Source: Trochalopteron elliotii
Taxonomy: Eukaryota > Chordata > Aves > Passeriformes > Leiothrichidae
Direction of reading: 5' to 3'
Assembly (NCBI GenBank): GCA_024734555.1
Contig: JANPWX010000652.1
Coordinates: 86,890-150,889 of the forward strand
Length of the DNA stretch: 64,000 nt
In this document: positions 21,613 to 33,405 of the stretch, piece after piece
Layout: every line of letters starts with the position of its first letter
Position numbering within the stretch: position 1 is the stretch's first letter
Notes under the pieces: model-generated
What the model was told of the DNA's origin: nothing
The model's input: only the letters and a program-made list of their open reading frames with translations
The model's database searches: none
Program-made: the position numbers and the translations under genes

Positions 21613-21990
21613 CCCACCCTACCCTGAGGTGGTTTTGGAGCCAGCCCAGGCTGTGGTGTGTCACTCCACCCTGAGGGGTGTCACCCTGAGGTGGTTTTGG
21701 AGGCAGCCCAGGCTGTAGGGGTGTCACCCCACCCTGAGGGGTGTCACCCTGAGGTGGTTTTGGAGGCAGCCCGGGCTGAGGGGTGTCACCCCACCCTGAG
21801 GTGGTTCTAGAGACAGCCGGGGCTGAGGGGTGTCACCCTGAGGAGGTCTTGAAGGGGTGAGGGGTGTCACCCCATCCTGAGGGGAGTCACCCCACCCTGA
21901 GGAGGAGGAGGTTTTGAAGGCAGCCCACCCTGAGGGGTGTCCCCCCACCCTGAGGGCTGTCCCCCCACCCCGAGGAGGCTCTGGAGGGGT
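21613..21990. repeat. VNTR next to the SH3 exon donor
   Basis: Units of the type ccctgaggtggttttggagg, alternating with ggggtgtcaccccaccctga, continue on both sides of the LTR copy. They stop within 10 bp of the donor at 21997. Confidence 0.88.
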
Positions 21991-21997
21991 CACCTAC

Positions 21998-22178
21998 GTG
22001 TCCTGCACCACGATGTACTGGTGTGGGATGAGGCCGTCGACGCCGTTGTGCCGCCCCTCCCACCAGTCGTCTGAGGCGCGCTGGTAGAGCAGCAGCGACG
22101 CCCCCTTCTTGAAGGACAGCTCCCGGGCAGTCCTGCCCACGTAGTCAAACTTGGCTATGGCCTCTATGGGCTCACACT
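21998..22178 (-). CDS. SRGAP2: SRGAP2 SH3 domain exon (residues 727-787)
   Basis: This 181-nt exon contains the complete SH3 domain: [17 protein letters not shown] (ALYDY-like strand and RT loop), DDWWEGR (Trp765 of the ligand groove) and [10 protein letters not shown]. The acceptor is CCCCTCAG, the donor GTAGGT. The acceptor region is the first unit of a tandem array extending to about 23440. Confidence 0.97.
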
Positions 22179-23440
22179 CTGAGGGGAGAGAAGGGAAAAA
22201 ACAACAGTTCACTAAACACCTGAGGGCTCAGGTGAGCGGTCAGCAGTTCAAACCTGCCATAAACCAGAGCGTGAAGAGGACAAAGTGTTCCTTCTCCAGG
22301 CAGCAGAGGGGTGGAGGCAGGAAGATTCACAGGGGAACCCCCTAAAGGATGTTGCCCTTTCATCCTTTACCTCATCCCCACACAGAGGGAACATTTGTAT
22401 TTCCAAGTCTTAAACCCAGAGCAATGGTGGAAGTGGTAAGAGCAGAATTTGGGCGTCATTAAAATCAAAAGGTTCACGCTCTAGGAGACAGAAGGGAACA
22501 GACAACAGTTCACTGAACACCTGAAGGCTCAGGTGAGTGATCAGCAGTTCAAACCTGCCACAAACCAGAGTATGAAATGTTCCTTCTTCAGGCAGCAGAG
22601 GGGTGGAGGCAGGAAGATTCACAGGGGAGCCCCTAAACTTATGGATGTTGCCCTTTCATCCTTTACCTCATCCCCACACAAAGGGAACATTTGTATTTTC
22701 CGAGCCCTAAACCCCCTCACAGCAATGATGGAAGTGGTAAGGACAGAATTAGGGTTTCATTAAAATCAAAAGGCTCACACTCTACGAGATAGAAGGGAAT
22801 AAACAACAGTTCACTAAGCACCTGGGGGCTCAGGTGAGCATTCAGCAGTTTAAATCTGCCACAAACCAGTGTATGAAGAGAATGAACTGTTCCTTCCCTC
22901 TTAAGGCAGAAAAATTCAGGGGGGAACCCCTAAACTTAAGGATGTTGTACTCTCATCCTTTACCTCATCCCCACACAGAGGGAACATTTGTATTTTCCAA
23001 GTCTTAAACCCCCTCACAGCAATTCAAGCCAACAATGACAGCAGTGGTGAGGGCAGAATTAGTGGTTCATTAAAATAAAATGGGTTTCATTAAAATCAAA
23101 AGGCTCACACTCTAGGAGATAGAAGGGAACAGACAACAGTTCACTGAACACCTGAGGGCTCAGGTGAGTGATCAGCAGTTCAAACCTGCCACAAACCAGA
23201 GTATGAAATGTTCCTTCTTTAGGCAGCAGAGGGGTGGAGGCAGGAAGATTCACAGGGGAGCCCCTAAACTTATGGATGTTGCCCTTTCATCCTTTACCTC
23301 ATCCCCACACAGAGGGAACATTTGTATTTTCCGAGCCCTAAACCCCCTCACAGCAATTCAATCCAACAGTGATGGAAGTGGCGAGGGCAGAATTAGGGTT
23401 TCATTAAAATGAAAAGGGTTTCATTAAAATCAAGAGGGTT
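22171..23440. repeat. Tandem array (300-330-bp units) starting at the SH3 exon acceptor
   Basis: Four units begin at 22171, 22473, 22774 and 23104. Each starts with (c/t)tcac(a/g)ctct, the first exon bases plus the splice acceptor of the SH3 exon. Each then has acaacagttcactaa/gaacacctg, gcagcagaggggtggaggca in three units, and cctttacctcatccccacac. The first unit overlaps the real exon by about 8 nt. Confidence 0.88.
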
Positions 23441-25932
23441 TCAGAGGTGGGAAGCAATCAGGTTTGTTCCAGACAAAAAAATCTGCCCGTGGTTCACTTC
23501 CTTAAAAGCAGCTGAAGTGAGCCCCCTGGGCAGGCAGGGGAGGGAAACATCCTCTCATTCCAAGCTGCTTCAGAAATAAAGCATCTATTCAGAAGGAAAT
23601 TTCTGCTGCCTGTGAGGCTCACCTGCCCCAGGAAAGCAGAATTCTGGCCCCGTGGGAAGCCCTGCTGTTCATTCCAGGGTCATGGAAGCAAAAAGGAAAA
23701 CATCCAGTGCCTCCAGAGCTGGGCTTAGTGCAGGGCTGAGGACACAGAGCTGCTCCCTGGGGATGCTCTGTGCCCACTCCTGCAAAGCTCTCACAGGAGC
23801 TCCAGCCATGCCCTGCCACTAATCCAGGTCCCTGCAGGGCTCTGGGATTATGCAGAGGCACAATAAGGGCATTTAAGACACTTCAGGAAAATCAGTGTGG
23901 AATTGCCGTGGATTATTTTTAAGGCTCTGAAAATAATCTCTCACTGTTGGAGTGTAAAATGTGTGTTAAGGCAGCCCCTGGTTCTGGGCAGGGATCAGGG
24001 GAATGGAGATGAGCTCAACCACACAGTCCCAGTGGGCTCCCTCTAATTACTTTAAAGGAGCTTTAATGCAGCCAAGCAATCCATGGAAATTGAGTTCTTT
24101 CCTGGAGAAAGAGATTTGTGGTTCCTCTCCCCTGATCAAAGGGAGATCTGCTGCTCCACACAGAGATCTCTGCACCACAGGAAACTTCCACAGTGCAAGA
24201 GAAAACTGAAATGGGCTGAAAGGCCAAACATGAGGCACAGCTTTTCCAGTTCTTCCTTGGGAGAGGATATCCAGAGCTGGGTCTGGAGCTGCCTGTGGGC
24301 TCCAAAGTGGTAGCAGGGCTTGAGAAAATCATGGTGTAAATCCATCTGAGCCAGCTGGGGCTCCTCAGCCAGGCTGAGGGAGCAGAGCAGAAGCATCTCT
24401 CCCCAAAAAAACCCCAGCAGCACCTGAAATTACCCAGCACCAAGTGACTGAGGGCAATCAGCAAGAGATCTGTGAGATCCATCCCCAAAAATCCCTCCAC
24501 TACCACACCTGACAGCTCAGAGCTCTCTCAAACCACCCATGCCAGGCCAGCCTGTGCTCAGTCTCACACAAATCCCATTTATCAGTCCCCAGGGGTTTGG
24601 GAGGGTGGGAAAAGCCTGGCCCATGCTGGCAGCTCGTGGCAGACTCCCCAAAGCACATGATTATCTGGGTTTGGCTCCTTCCTCCCTCCTGCTTGTCCTA
24701 GCAGTAAAAAACAACCCCAACAATGCTGGTTTTTGGTGTCCCCTCCATTTAGGAAGGGGATGGGAGTGTGGTGTGGTAAATTCCATCTGCTTCATTAAGA
24801 AGTGTTTATTGTTCCAGATGAGTGTGGCACTCAGGTTTCTTATGTTTCCAATTTGCTTTTTAGGACTCTGGCTTTTCTCCAGAGCACTGATTTTAGACTT
24901 TAATTTCCAGTAGCTTTTTCCTACTTACACTTATGCTCAGAGAAGAAAACTGTGTGAAAGAGGAGCAATAAGGCTAAGCCAAACAATTCCCCCTGCCAGT
25001 CTGACAGCTTGGGCAGACAAGCAGCAGATTAAAACGTTTCCACTCGTGTTTGTAATTTCACAAACACACAGTCTTCTTGTCTTTCAGCACTTCTGACCTC
25101 TCATACCTGTCTCAAATCAGTTCAGGGAGGCTGATGAGCTGCACAGATGCTCTGCCAAACACGACCTCTCCCCTCAGCCCAAAATTCCTTCCTGCATTGG
25201 GGGTGGCTGGGGTGACAGCTTTGCTCTGGGAAGATTAATCCCAGCCCTTCCAAAGAGTGACAGAAGAAGGGAAAAAGAAGACAGAAGGAGGGGAAAACCC
25301 CGGGAAGATCCATGGTGGAGCTGTACCTGCACTGCTGAGAGGTGTGACCAGGGTGTGACACTGCACAGCCCAATTAGCACGAGACTCCTTAATTAACTAC
25401 ACACTGCTGCTCCCTCAAAGAGACCCAGCCCCAGCTGCCTCAGTGCCAAGTGCTCCCTCCCAAAATCTGCCTATGGGATATTCCAGGGAGGCTGCAGGAC
25501 TTCATCCAAAACACCTCCCAGCTCTACCTTGCTCAGGGGCCCCACACACTCCAGCTCCAGGGGCTGCAGAGCAGTGTCCTTCCCTGATCCCTGCTCACCC
25601 TTGTGCCCTCCCAGTCACCAAAAAGATCCAAAAATCCCAGCCACAAACAGCACAAGCTGGCAGTGCAGCAGGCTTTATCCAGGATTCCCTCACAGCTGTG
25701 GGATGAGGTGACCTGCTGAGACCCCACAGGAAGAAGGGACACGTCCAAAATTGTCAGGTAATTCCAGAGATTCCCACTGATCCTGCACCTTGGTACTTTC
25801 TGCCACGTGAGGCTTCGAGTGAGTGCTCTGATTTAAACTCCAAGATTTGGATCTTTAACCAAGCACAGCCTCCCCTGCCTGCCCCAGGGCAGGCTGCACC
25901 AGTTACCCCAGTAAACACCAGCCCTCCCATAC
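23441..25932 (-). other. SRGAP2 intron
   Basis: No exon, RNA or repeat family was recognised; this is low-repeat intronic DNA. Confidence 0.55.
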
Positions 25933-26012
25933 CATCATCACTGGTGTGGTGCTCTGCTGTGACGTCCTGCACTGAATCTTCTGTCAGGGCTCTCTCTCCG
26001 TGAGGGCTTTCA
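25933..26012 (-). CDS. SRGAP2: SRGAP2 linker exon before SH3 (residues 700-727)
   Basis: This 80-nt exon has acceptor GTTGCAG and donor GTATGG. It encodes ESPHGERALTEDSVQDVTAE and HHTSDD, an acidic linker between the RhoGAP and SH3 domains. Split Cys and Glu codons match the neighbouring exons. Confidence 0.94.
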
Positions 26013-26082
26013 CTGCAACACAAGGAAAACAGGGACAGATTCAGCTGCTGGGAATTGAGATCCCTCATGGCCAACAAGATCT

Positions 26083-26215
26083 GGGAAACATCCTGGAACA
26101 CAATCAGATAGAACTGGGAACATCCTGGAACACAATCAGATAGAACTGGGAACATCCTGGAACACAATCAGATAGAACTGGGAACATCCTAGAAAGCAAC
26201 CAGATAGATCTGGGA
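26083..26215. repeat. Minisatellite, 31-32-bp unit
   Basis: About four units of gaacatcctggaacacaatc followed by agatagaactgg lie about 70 bp from the acceptor at 26013. Confidence 0.88.
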
Positions 26216-27624
26216 ATCCCCATCAGGAGTCAATATTTGGGTTTTGCTGCCACAGGCACTCTGTGGATGCATCTGCACGTGGCTGAAGTTGCTGTGGGTA
26301 GAAATCAAGCTGAATTCTTGTTTGATCAGCCAAAGCAAACATCTTGCTGACCCTTTCTGAGTGCAATCAGCAAAGTCCAACTTCACATCTTCCAGCCTGG
26401 ACCTCTGGAGACACTGAGCACTCAGCCAGCAGTGCCAGCCTGGGTCCAGCTCCTCCCTGCCATGCCAGGATTATTCCCTTGGCTGCACTCTCCATTGCTC
26501 TAATTAGCTCATTAGATGGCTGATGAGAAAGCTGCAACTTCCTGGGGGAAATCATTCCTCGATTTATAACGATATTTCCAGGTCTGTGTTTGTCATCTCC
26601 CTCCATCCCTTTTATCACCATCTTAAATGTCCCATTCATTTCCCTCAACAGCTCCCACAGCCCAATTAGTTGCCTGTAAATAAAAGATTCCAGAGCACCT
26701 AAACTACCAAGAGGACTCATTTATGTTTGGCATGAAGAAAAGCTTTGAAAGGATCAACAGACAACAAGTGGCAACCAAAGGTTATGTTTTTATAAGAAGC
26801 TCCACGAGCAGTTCCCTCTGGACAGGAGCAGAAAGGAAACTGAAAGAGGATCCACTGCCTCTCCCAAGCAGCTCCACAGAGCTGCTGCCAGCTGGCAGCC
26901 CTGCCTGCCTGCCCTGCCTGCTCCTCTCAGGAGGGAAAAAAAGGGCTAAAAAACCAATGCTTGCTCTTCATCTTCCACCAGGAAAATCCTCTGCTGCCTT
27001 CTCACACCGCGACTCCTTAAAGGTGATTTTTAATCCCCTTCACAGCGGAGGAATTTTATCCCTCATTTTGGCCCTCCAATGGTTAAAACAAGTGATGATG
27101 GTTGGACACTGCTCTCCCCCTGGCAACCCACCTCCTGTGCTCTTTTAAATATGAGAGAAACAGAAAAAGGAGGAGGGGTGAAATGTCTGAGTAACTCTGG
27201 CGTCTCATTCTGCTTAATCCGCAGGACACCCGGCTGCCCAACATCTCCCGAGCCAGCACCTCAGCAATCAACCTTTCCCATCCTCTGCAAAGCCTTTATG
27301 CTCCTTAATAAAGTTTACAGAAGCCTCTGAAGCCAGCTGGAGGCCCCAGGAGGAAGAGGCATTGAGGGCTAAAGTTTCACCCAGACTGTGAAGTCATGTC
27401 GAGCACGGCCAAGGCTGCGGCTCCAAACCCTGCACGGAGGCCACGTGCCTCTTTTCCCAGCCATGCCTCCTCAAAAGCAGCATTTTCCACCTAAAAAACC
27501 TGTCCTTGCTGCTGCCTGGATGCTGCTTTGGGAAGCAGTGGTGTCACCCTGAGAGCCCTGGAGGTGACAGCAATAAATGCTGCCAGAGGAATGGAGTAGT
27601 GGAGGAATTCCCAGCAGGGAATTA
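26216..27624 (-). other. SRGAP2 intron
   Basis: No feature was recognised apart from mixed low-complexity stretches. Confidence 0.55.
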
Positions 27625-27900
27625 CTGAAGGGCAGCTCTGATCTCTGTGACAGTGACAGGGAGGGAAGGGCTGGAGCTGGGCCAGGGGTGGATATTTGGG
27701 AAAGGTTTTCCCCCCAGAGGGTGCTGGGGCACTGCCCAGGCTCCCAGGGAATGCTCCAAACCTTCCAGAGCTCCAGGAGAGTTTGAACATCACTCCCAGG
27801 GATGCCCATGGTGGAATTTTGGGGTGTCTGTGCAGGGCCAGGGGCTGCATCCATGATCCCTGTGGGTCCCTTCCACCTCCTGATGCAGCCATCCCTTATC
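27625..27900 (+). mobile_element. CR1 LINE fragment
   Basis: The + strand reads ggaaaggttttccccccaga, then gggtgctggggcactgccca and the distal CR1 block, in sense orientation. Confidence 0.8.
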
Positions 27901-29050
27901 TCCTTCCCTGATATCACTCCCAGGACATTCTGCCCCCCACAACCCCTGTGCACTGAGGGTACTCAGCACACTTTTATTCCCTTCACCTCATGGGACAAAA
28001 CCTTTTTGTCCAAATTAATCTCTTTCCTGGAGGCCATCAACATTATTCAGTTGGGTTTTTCTTTCCACCCCCTGCAATTCCTTCCCATGTAACATCAGCT
28101 AAAAACATCAGAGAGAGGGGTGAAATGAAGAGAATTTCCAAGAGGTTTTGGCAAATCCTCTGCACACAGCAGAGAGTTTGGAGGAGCCTCTGCATGAGGA
28201 GTGATCCCACAGCTCCGAGACAAGCCAGGGGAACAAGGCTTGCTCTGTCACCACAGTGACTTCATTAAAAAGAAAAAAAAAAGCAATTAATTTTAGCCCA
28301 CGAAAAGAATCACTGACATTGCTGCGACACTGAAGGAGAGCAGAGCAAAGGGGGGAGAGAAGTGGGACACAAATGAACATTCCTGATGCTCAGAGGGAGG
28401 GATCAGCTCGGCCAGGAGGAAAGCAAACCCCTCCTTTCCTTCCCCCACTGCCCAAGCTTCCACCCCAGATGACAGGAGCCGCTCTGCCTGAATTGCTTCC
28501 AGATGTGATCCCAGACTGAGCACGTGGCCGGGCCTCTGGAGCTCCAGGCTGCATGGAAATGGTGATTTTGCATTCCTGCCTCTTCCCTCCCCCCCTCTCC
28601 AGTGGGGCTGCCCTGGAAATTAAACTGTGCCACAGCCTTGGAGGTTCAGCTGCAAGTGACCTCTGTGTCTGCAGCAAAGGCACTCCAGACAGGCAGAGAG
28701 AAAAGGCAAAAAGCAGGAGAGGGAAAAAAAAAAAAAAAAAAGGATAAAAAACAACAAAAAGAGATTGATTTTGGCAGCTACCAAACCAGAACATCCAAGA
28801 AAATCCCTCCACAACCTTGCCCTTCAAGATAAGTGAGCAAGCTTTGACAACTGAATAGCTACTTTATACCAGCTTATTTCTTTTAAGCTGATGACTCCAG
28901 AGAGACCAGAGGCATCTTTGCTGCTATAAAACACGTTTTTGAAAGGCTGGGCCAGATGCTGCAACCCCGAATTAGCCAACACACAACTGCAGCACCCTAA
29001 ATCCATGGGTAAAGACCCAGCCATGGCTCTCCTCAGAGCACCCAGCATAC
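27901..29050 (-). other. SRGAP2 intron
   Basis: The intron contains an A18-type tract near 28725-28741. No exon or repeat family was recognised. Confidence 0.55.
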
Positions 29051-29275
29051 CAGTAATCCTCTGTGTTTCCACCTCTGCTGTAGACTGGGCCCTCCAGCTC
29101 CCTGGCTCCTGGGAAGATGTTCTCATGCTGGATGATGATGGTTTTGATCAGCTCGTTGACGTGAGCCTGGCAGGACACCTGGTCGTGCCCCTCGGGCACA
29201 GACATCAGCGTGGGGCCAAAGCAGATGGCCAGGTTGTAGGGATCCATCATGTTTTCTTCACTGAACTGGGATAAA
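29051..29275 (-). CDS. SRGAP2: SRGAP2 RhoGAP C-terminal exon (residues 625-700)
   Basis: This 225-nt exon has acceptor TTTTTTTGCAG and donor GTATGC. It encodes LSQFSEENMMDPYNLAICFG with the conserved RhoGAP Asn and Pro (NLAICFGP), then the last helix VNELIKTIIIQHENIFP and a linker. Confidence 0.97.
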
Positions 29276-29589
29276 CTGCAAAAAAAACAGAGGTGGGAAG
29301 GAGGGTGAATAGTAGAAATCATCATCATCATCATCACCATCCTCTGCTCAGAGCACACAGCTGAGCTCGGAAGGTTTAGGTTTGCTTTGGGCTGTCTGGG
29401 ACACAAATGTTCTGGATCCAGGTGAAAAATGGGACACTGATGGTATTTACTGAGAAATTCAATGGGGACAGCAAAGGGAGTTTGAAAGCTCTGGGTGCTG
29501 ACTTTAATGTTTGACTTTATTTCCTCTCTGTTACTGTTGTTCAGAGCCCAGGTGAAGACCAGGGTTACAGCAGGACCCCCTTGCCATGG

Positions 29590-29770
29590 ATTTAAACTGA
29601 AAGAGAGAAGGTTAAATGAGATACTGGGAGGAATTCCTTCCTGGGAGGGTGGGGAGGCCCTGGCACAGGGTGCCCAGAGCAGCTGTGGCTGCCCCTGGAT
29701 CCCTGGAATGTCCAAGGCCAGGCTGGACATCGGGGCTTGGGATGAGGAAAGTTTCCCTGCCCTGTCCATC
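29590..29770 (+). mobile_element. CR1 LINE fragment
   Basis: Sense-strand CR1: gaggaattccttcctgggag, then ggccctggcacagggtgccc and the ccaaggccaggctggacatc block. Confidence 0.85.
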
Positions 29771-29773
29771 CTC

Positions 29774-29826
29774 AATAATTCCATCATAATTCCATCATAA
29801 TTCCATCATAATTCCATCATAATTCC
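29774..29826. repeat. Short tandem repeat, 11-bp unit
   Basis: About five units of ataattccatc directly follow the CR1 fragment and end 30 bp from the donor at 29855. They are probably derived from the CR1 3' tail. Confidence 0.85.
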
Positions 29827-29855
29827 AGAGCCCTGCTGCCCCCAGGAGTACTCAC

Positions 29856-29961
29856 TGATTGAGGAATGCAAAGAGGTATCTCATGACAATCAGGGTGGTC
29901 TTGGGCAGGTTCAGCAGCACCTTCCGGACGTGCAGCGCTCGCTCCTGCAAATTATCCATGG
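29856..29961 (-). CDS. SRGAP2: SRGAP2 RhoGAP exon (residues 590-625)
   Basis: This 106-nt exon has acceptor TTTTCCAG and donor GTGAGT. It encodes MDNLQERALHVRKVLLNLP and TTLIVMRYLFAFLN, RhoGAP helices around the G-protein interface. Confidence 0.96.
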
Positions 29962-31209
29962 CTGGAAAAGAGACAGAGAGCACCAGAGTCACCCCCCTGC
30001 TGCCCCCACAGTACCACCAGTACCCCAAACTGGGCTGCCAGCACAGCAGCAGCAGGGGATTTGGCTGCAGAACCTGCAAAGCCAAAAGATTTGGCAAAGC
30101 CTTTGCCAGAGGAGGTCCCTGAACGTTTGGGAGTCTCCCTGTGAGTGTGGGAGCTCGGGATGTCACCTGCCCCAGGGGCTCTGGCACAAGGGGCTCCTTC
30201 AGGGCAAGCTGGCAGAGGTGGGTGTTTGAAAAGGAGAGGTTGTACCACTCCAATTAACACAGTTAGAGGGTGAGGCAAAGGGCTCTGTGTGCAGCAGCCT
30301 GCTGAGAAACAAGTGGGCAGCACAGATCAGCTCAGAAGGCAGAGCTCACTCGGGGGAAAAGAGGATTTTTCTTCTCAACAAGACACGAATCCAAGTCTGG
30401 AAATGCATTTATCAGCAGCAGAAAAGCACAGGTTGTTTCTGAAGCTGTCTCCTCAGTGATCTTCTGCCTCTCTTCAGAGGCTGCCCCTGCAAAGGCCATT
30501 TCTCTGCTTGGACAATGGAAATCATTCTTCAATTCTGGGGGATGCAGCAAGAGCAAAGCCACTTAAAAACGAGGTTGTTCACATCCAGGAACCACAAACA
30601 AGCCTCTGCCTGGCAGAAGCACCTTTAGAAACCATGAAGAATGTTAACAGCTCAGCTGTGAGTGCCCTGGTGATTGATATGCTGGAGCAGGAGGCAGTGG
30701 ATGGTCCCTTGTGGGTGTGAAGCTAAAAGGAGTATGAATAAAAAACCACCTTGTCAGCTGAGGCCAGCACACAGGAGCATGGCAGCAGATATCCAGGGAA
30801 AGGGAACCCTGCTGGTGATCCCTGCCTGGGAGAGGGCATCTCTGACATCCTCTGGTGACAGCTCCTCAAGATTATTTTACACAAGTGAGGGTTTTTCTGC
30901 TTTATTCTCTCTTAAAAGAATCCTGTCACTGAGCACTGTCTCACAAAACCCCCTTGCACAGCCCTTCAAATCTATGAATTTTTATCTCCTTTTTCATTCA
31001 TGTCACAGCAAGGATGGCTGGGAAAAAGTGACTGCCCAGACTGGATGACAAAAACCAGCCCAGCAGCACAAACCCAGCCAAAGAAACCCCAAAAAACTCA
31101 CCCTGGAGTCAGAAAAAAAAAAAAAAAATAAAAAGAAGAAAAGGGAGAAAAGAGAAGTGGGAGATGAGAAAATTTAATCCTATTTCTTTCCAGTTCTCCA
31201 TGTACTTAC
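29962..31209 (-). other. SRGAP2 intron
   Basis: No exon or repeat family was recognised. An A16 tract lies near 31.11 kb. Confidence 0.55.
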
Positions 31210-31344
31210 TGACACAGGCAATCAGGTCATGGAAGATGTCCTTGGGGAACAGAGGGTGCTCCAGGCCTCGGAAATACAGCTTGAGGACCCCTGCTATGGA
31301 ATCCATGTCGTGGTCATTCTGGTCCCCAGCCAAGGGATCTTCCC
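31210..31344 (-). CDS. SRGAP2: SRGAP2 RhoGAP core exon (residues 545-590)
   Basis: This 135-nt exon has acceptor CCCCAAAG and donor GTAAGT. It encodes EDPLAGDQNDHDMDSIAG and LKLYFRGLEHPLFP with the conserved LK..R.LP-type helix that contacts the GTPase. Confidence 0.96.
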
Positions 31345-31496
31345 CTTTGGGGCAAGGAGAGAGAAATCAGAATACTGGAGAAAATAAAACACTGGGAGAG
31401 AAGGATTTGTGTTAATCCCACCCTCCTCAGAGAGAGGCAGAGAGAGATCTCCGGGTGGGGATGCCAGGAATCCCAGGACACCTGGGACAGCTCCTG

Positions 31497-31535
31497 TCAC
31501 CCAAATGTCACCCAAATGTCACCCAAATGTCACCC
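31497..31535. repeat. Short tandem repeat, 11-bp unit
   Basis: Three to four units of cacccaaatgt, intronic in SRGAP2. Confidence 0.85.
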
Positions 31536-31675
31536 TGACACCAGAGCTGACACCCACGGGGGGTGTGTGGTGCTGCTCTTGCAGCAGGAACACTCCAGGT
31601 GCTCTGGGCAGGTGTGAACAGCACAGCTCCACCCCCTGACAGGGGCTTCAGGCAGACCCAAAACTGCAGCTCAGG

Positions 31676-31935
31676 GGATGCAGGGGACACAGAAGAGGTC
31701 ACTGAGCATCACACCCCTGGCCCAGGTGGATCAAGGGACACCCAGGGGGACACTGAGCATCACACCCCTGGCCCAGGTGATGTTGGGGACACCCAGGGGG
31801 ACACTCAGCATCACACACCTGGCCCAGGTGATGCAGGGGACACCCAGGGGGACACTGAGCATCACACCCCTGGCCCAGGTGGATCAAGGGACACCCAGGG
31901 GGACACTGAGCATCACACCCCTGGCCCAGCTGATG
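31676..31935. repeat. Minisatellite, about 60-bp unit
   Basis: About four units of the type gggacacccagggggacact, then gagcatcacacccctggccc. Open frames cross the array on both strands because units are near multiples of three; no gene is inferred. Confidence 0.9.
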
Positions 31936-33327
31936 CAGACACAGGGAATGGGGTGGGGAAAATGTCCCTGGGACAATTTGTTGCTGCAGATCCACCACCA
32001 TGGTTTGTCTGCATTACCAAAGGGAAGATGCTCATTCAAGGAGTTGTTCCCCAGGGAAAACTCCCCTATCAGACATAATTAGATTTAATGATGGGGCAAT
32101 CCTCAAATTGAAGCTATATATATCCATTATGTGACTGAAATTACCAAAGCTTGCCTATTATCTTAATAACACATGGGATAATAAATGGGCCACTCCAAAC
32201 CTGAGCATTTTCCCTGATATTAACTGCCATCAAGGGCTCTGAATGAAGTAATAAACTGCAGGGACCTTATTGTTAACTTTGGCACTCCTCTATAGCACAG
32301 GTTTTACAGAGACAAGTGAGATGAAGGGGGAAAAAAAAGTCCTCTTTTTTTATTTCTGCATGGAACAAGTGGGTATTTCCCCAAGCTGGGATTTCTTTAT
32401 ATCAAAATCTTCACATCAAAATGTGATTCTGATACTTTTCCTGGCTGTGACACAGATTCCTGCTCCCTCTGCTCCTGAGGATTCTCCCTCTCAGGTGGAT
32501 GGAGCAGAGGACAGGTGACATCACCCACCACACGCTGCTCATTAAACTCCTCCCTCCCCCAAAAAGCCAATTAAACTCGCTGTGCCTAATTAATGACAGC
32601 CCTCCTCCTGCAGCAGCAAGCAGAGAAAACCACTGATCCTGTTCTTTGGGAATGAAGGATTCCAGGGATTAACACAAGCCCTGTTGTTCCCAGTGACCCA
32701 GGGGCTGCCTGAGGAGCAGCTCCTCTGAACCTGCTCTGCCAGGGAGAACAGCCCAGCAAGGAGCTGATGAGTCAGGAGGCTCCCAACTGCTCCCTGCCTT
32801 TGTATGGAATGGCTCTTCCCAGAGAGAAAAAAAATCCAATCTATTAAAAGCTACCTCAAATTAACACTCTCTTGAAATTTCCCTCTCTCTCTCTGGCTGG
32901 TATTTGGAATAAATGTAGCCAAGCTGTGCCTCAACAACACAGGAAAAAAAAAAATGAAATGGAAATTCATCCTCCAGCACACAAAGAGCTGGGGGAGAGG
33001 GGAGGAAACTGCAGTTACACCTAATAATGAAATCCTCTACGTCCTTTAGTGTTGCAAACAATCAATAAGCTATCAGACATGAGAGGAGATTGAGTTCAGA
33101 ATATTTATTATACAGACACTCCACGGGGTACAAAGCACAACAGCAAACAGCTGAGAATTCAAGGTTAATGAGCACCAGGGAGGTGTTTGGGAGGGACTCA
33201 CTCAGGAAAACACAAAAAAATCAAAGGAACAAAAAGGAGAGAGCTGCATTCAGGCCAGCTCTGAGCATTCACACGAAATTCAGAACTTGGCAATAATTCC
33301 TGGGATATTTTAAGAGCTCCTCCTTAC
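31936..33327 (-). other. SRGAP2 intron
   Basis: No exon or repeat family was recognised. Confidence 0.55.
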
Positions 33328-33405
33328 CTCTCTCAAATGCATTTTTGATGTCGTTCACTTCCACCTGCGACCCAGACACTCTGAATATTCCTTCGTGCTG
33401 CAGAC
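33328..33405 (-). CDS. SRGAP2: SRGAP2 RhoGAP exon with arginine finger (residues 519-545)
   Basis: This 78-nt exon has acceptor CCCTCCAG and donor GTAAGG. It encodes LQHEGIFRVSGSQVEVNDI and then KNAFER. The Arg of GIFRVSG is Arg527, the catalytic finger that completes the GTPase active site, and it is present. Confidence 0.97.

Noticed and set aside
31563..32082. Overlapping + strand frames of 134 and 171 codons
   Set aside because: They cross a 60-bp minisatellite, are periodic, and are open on both strands.
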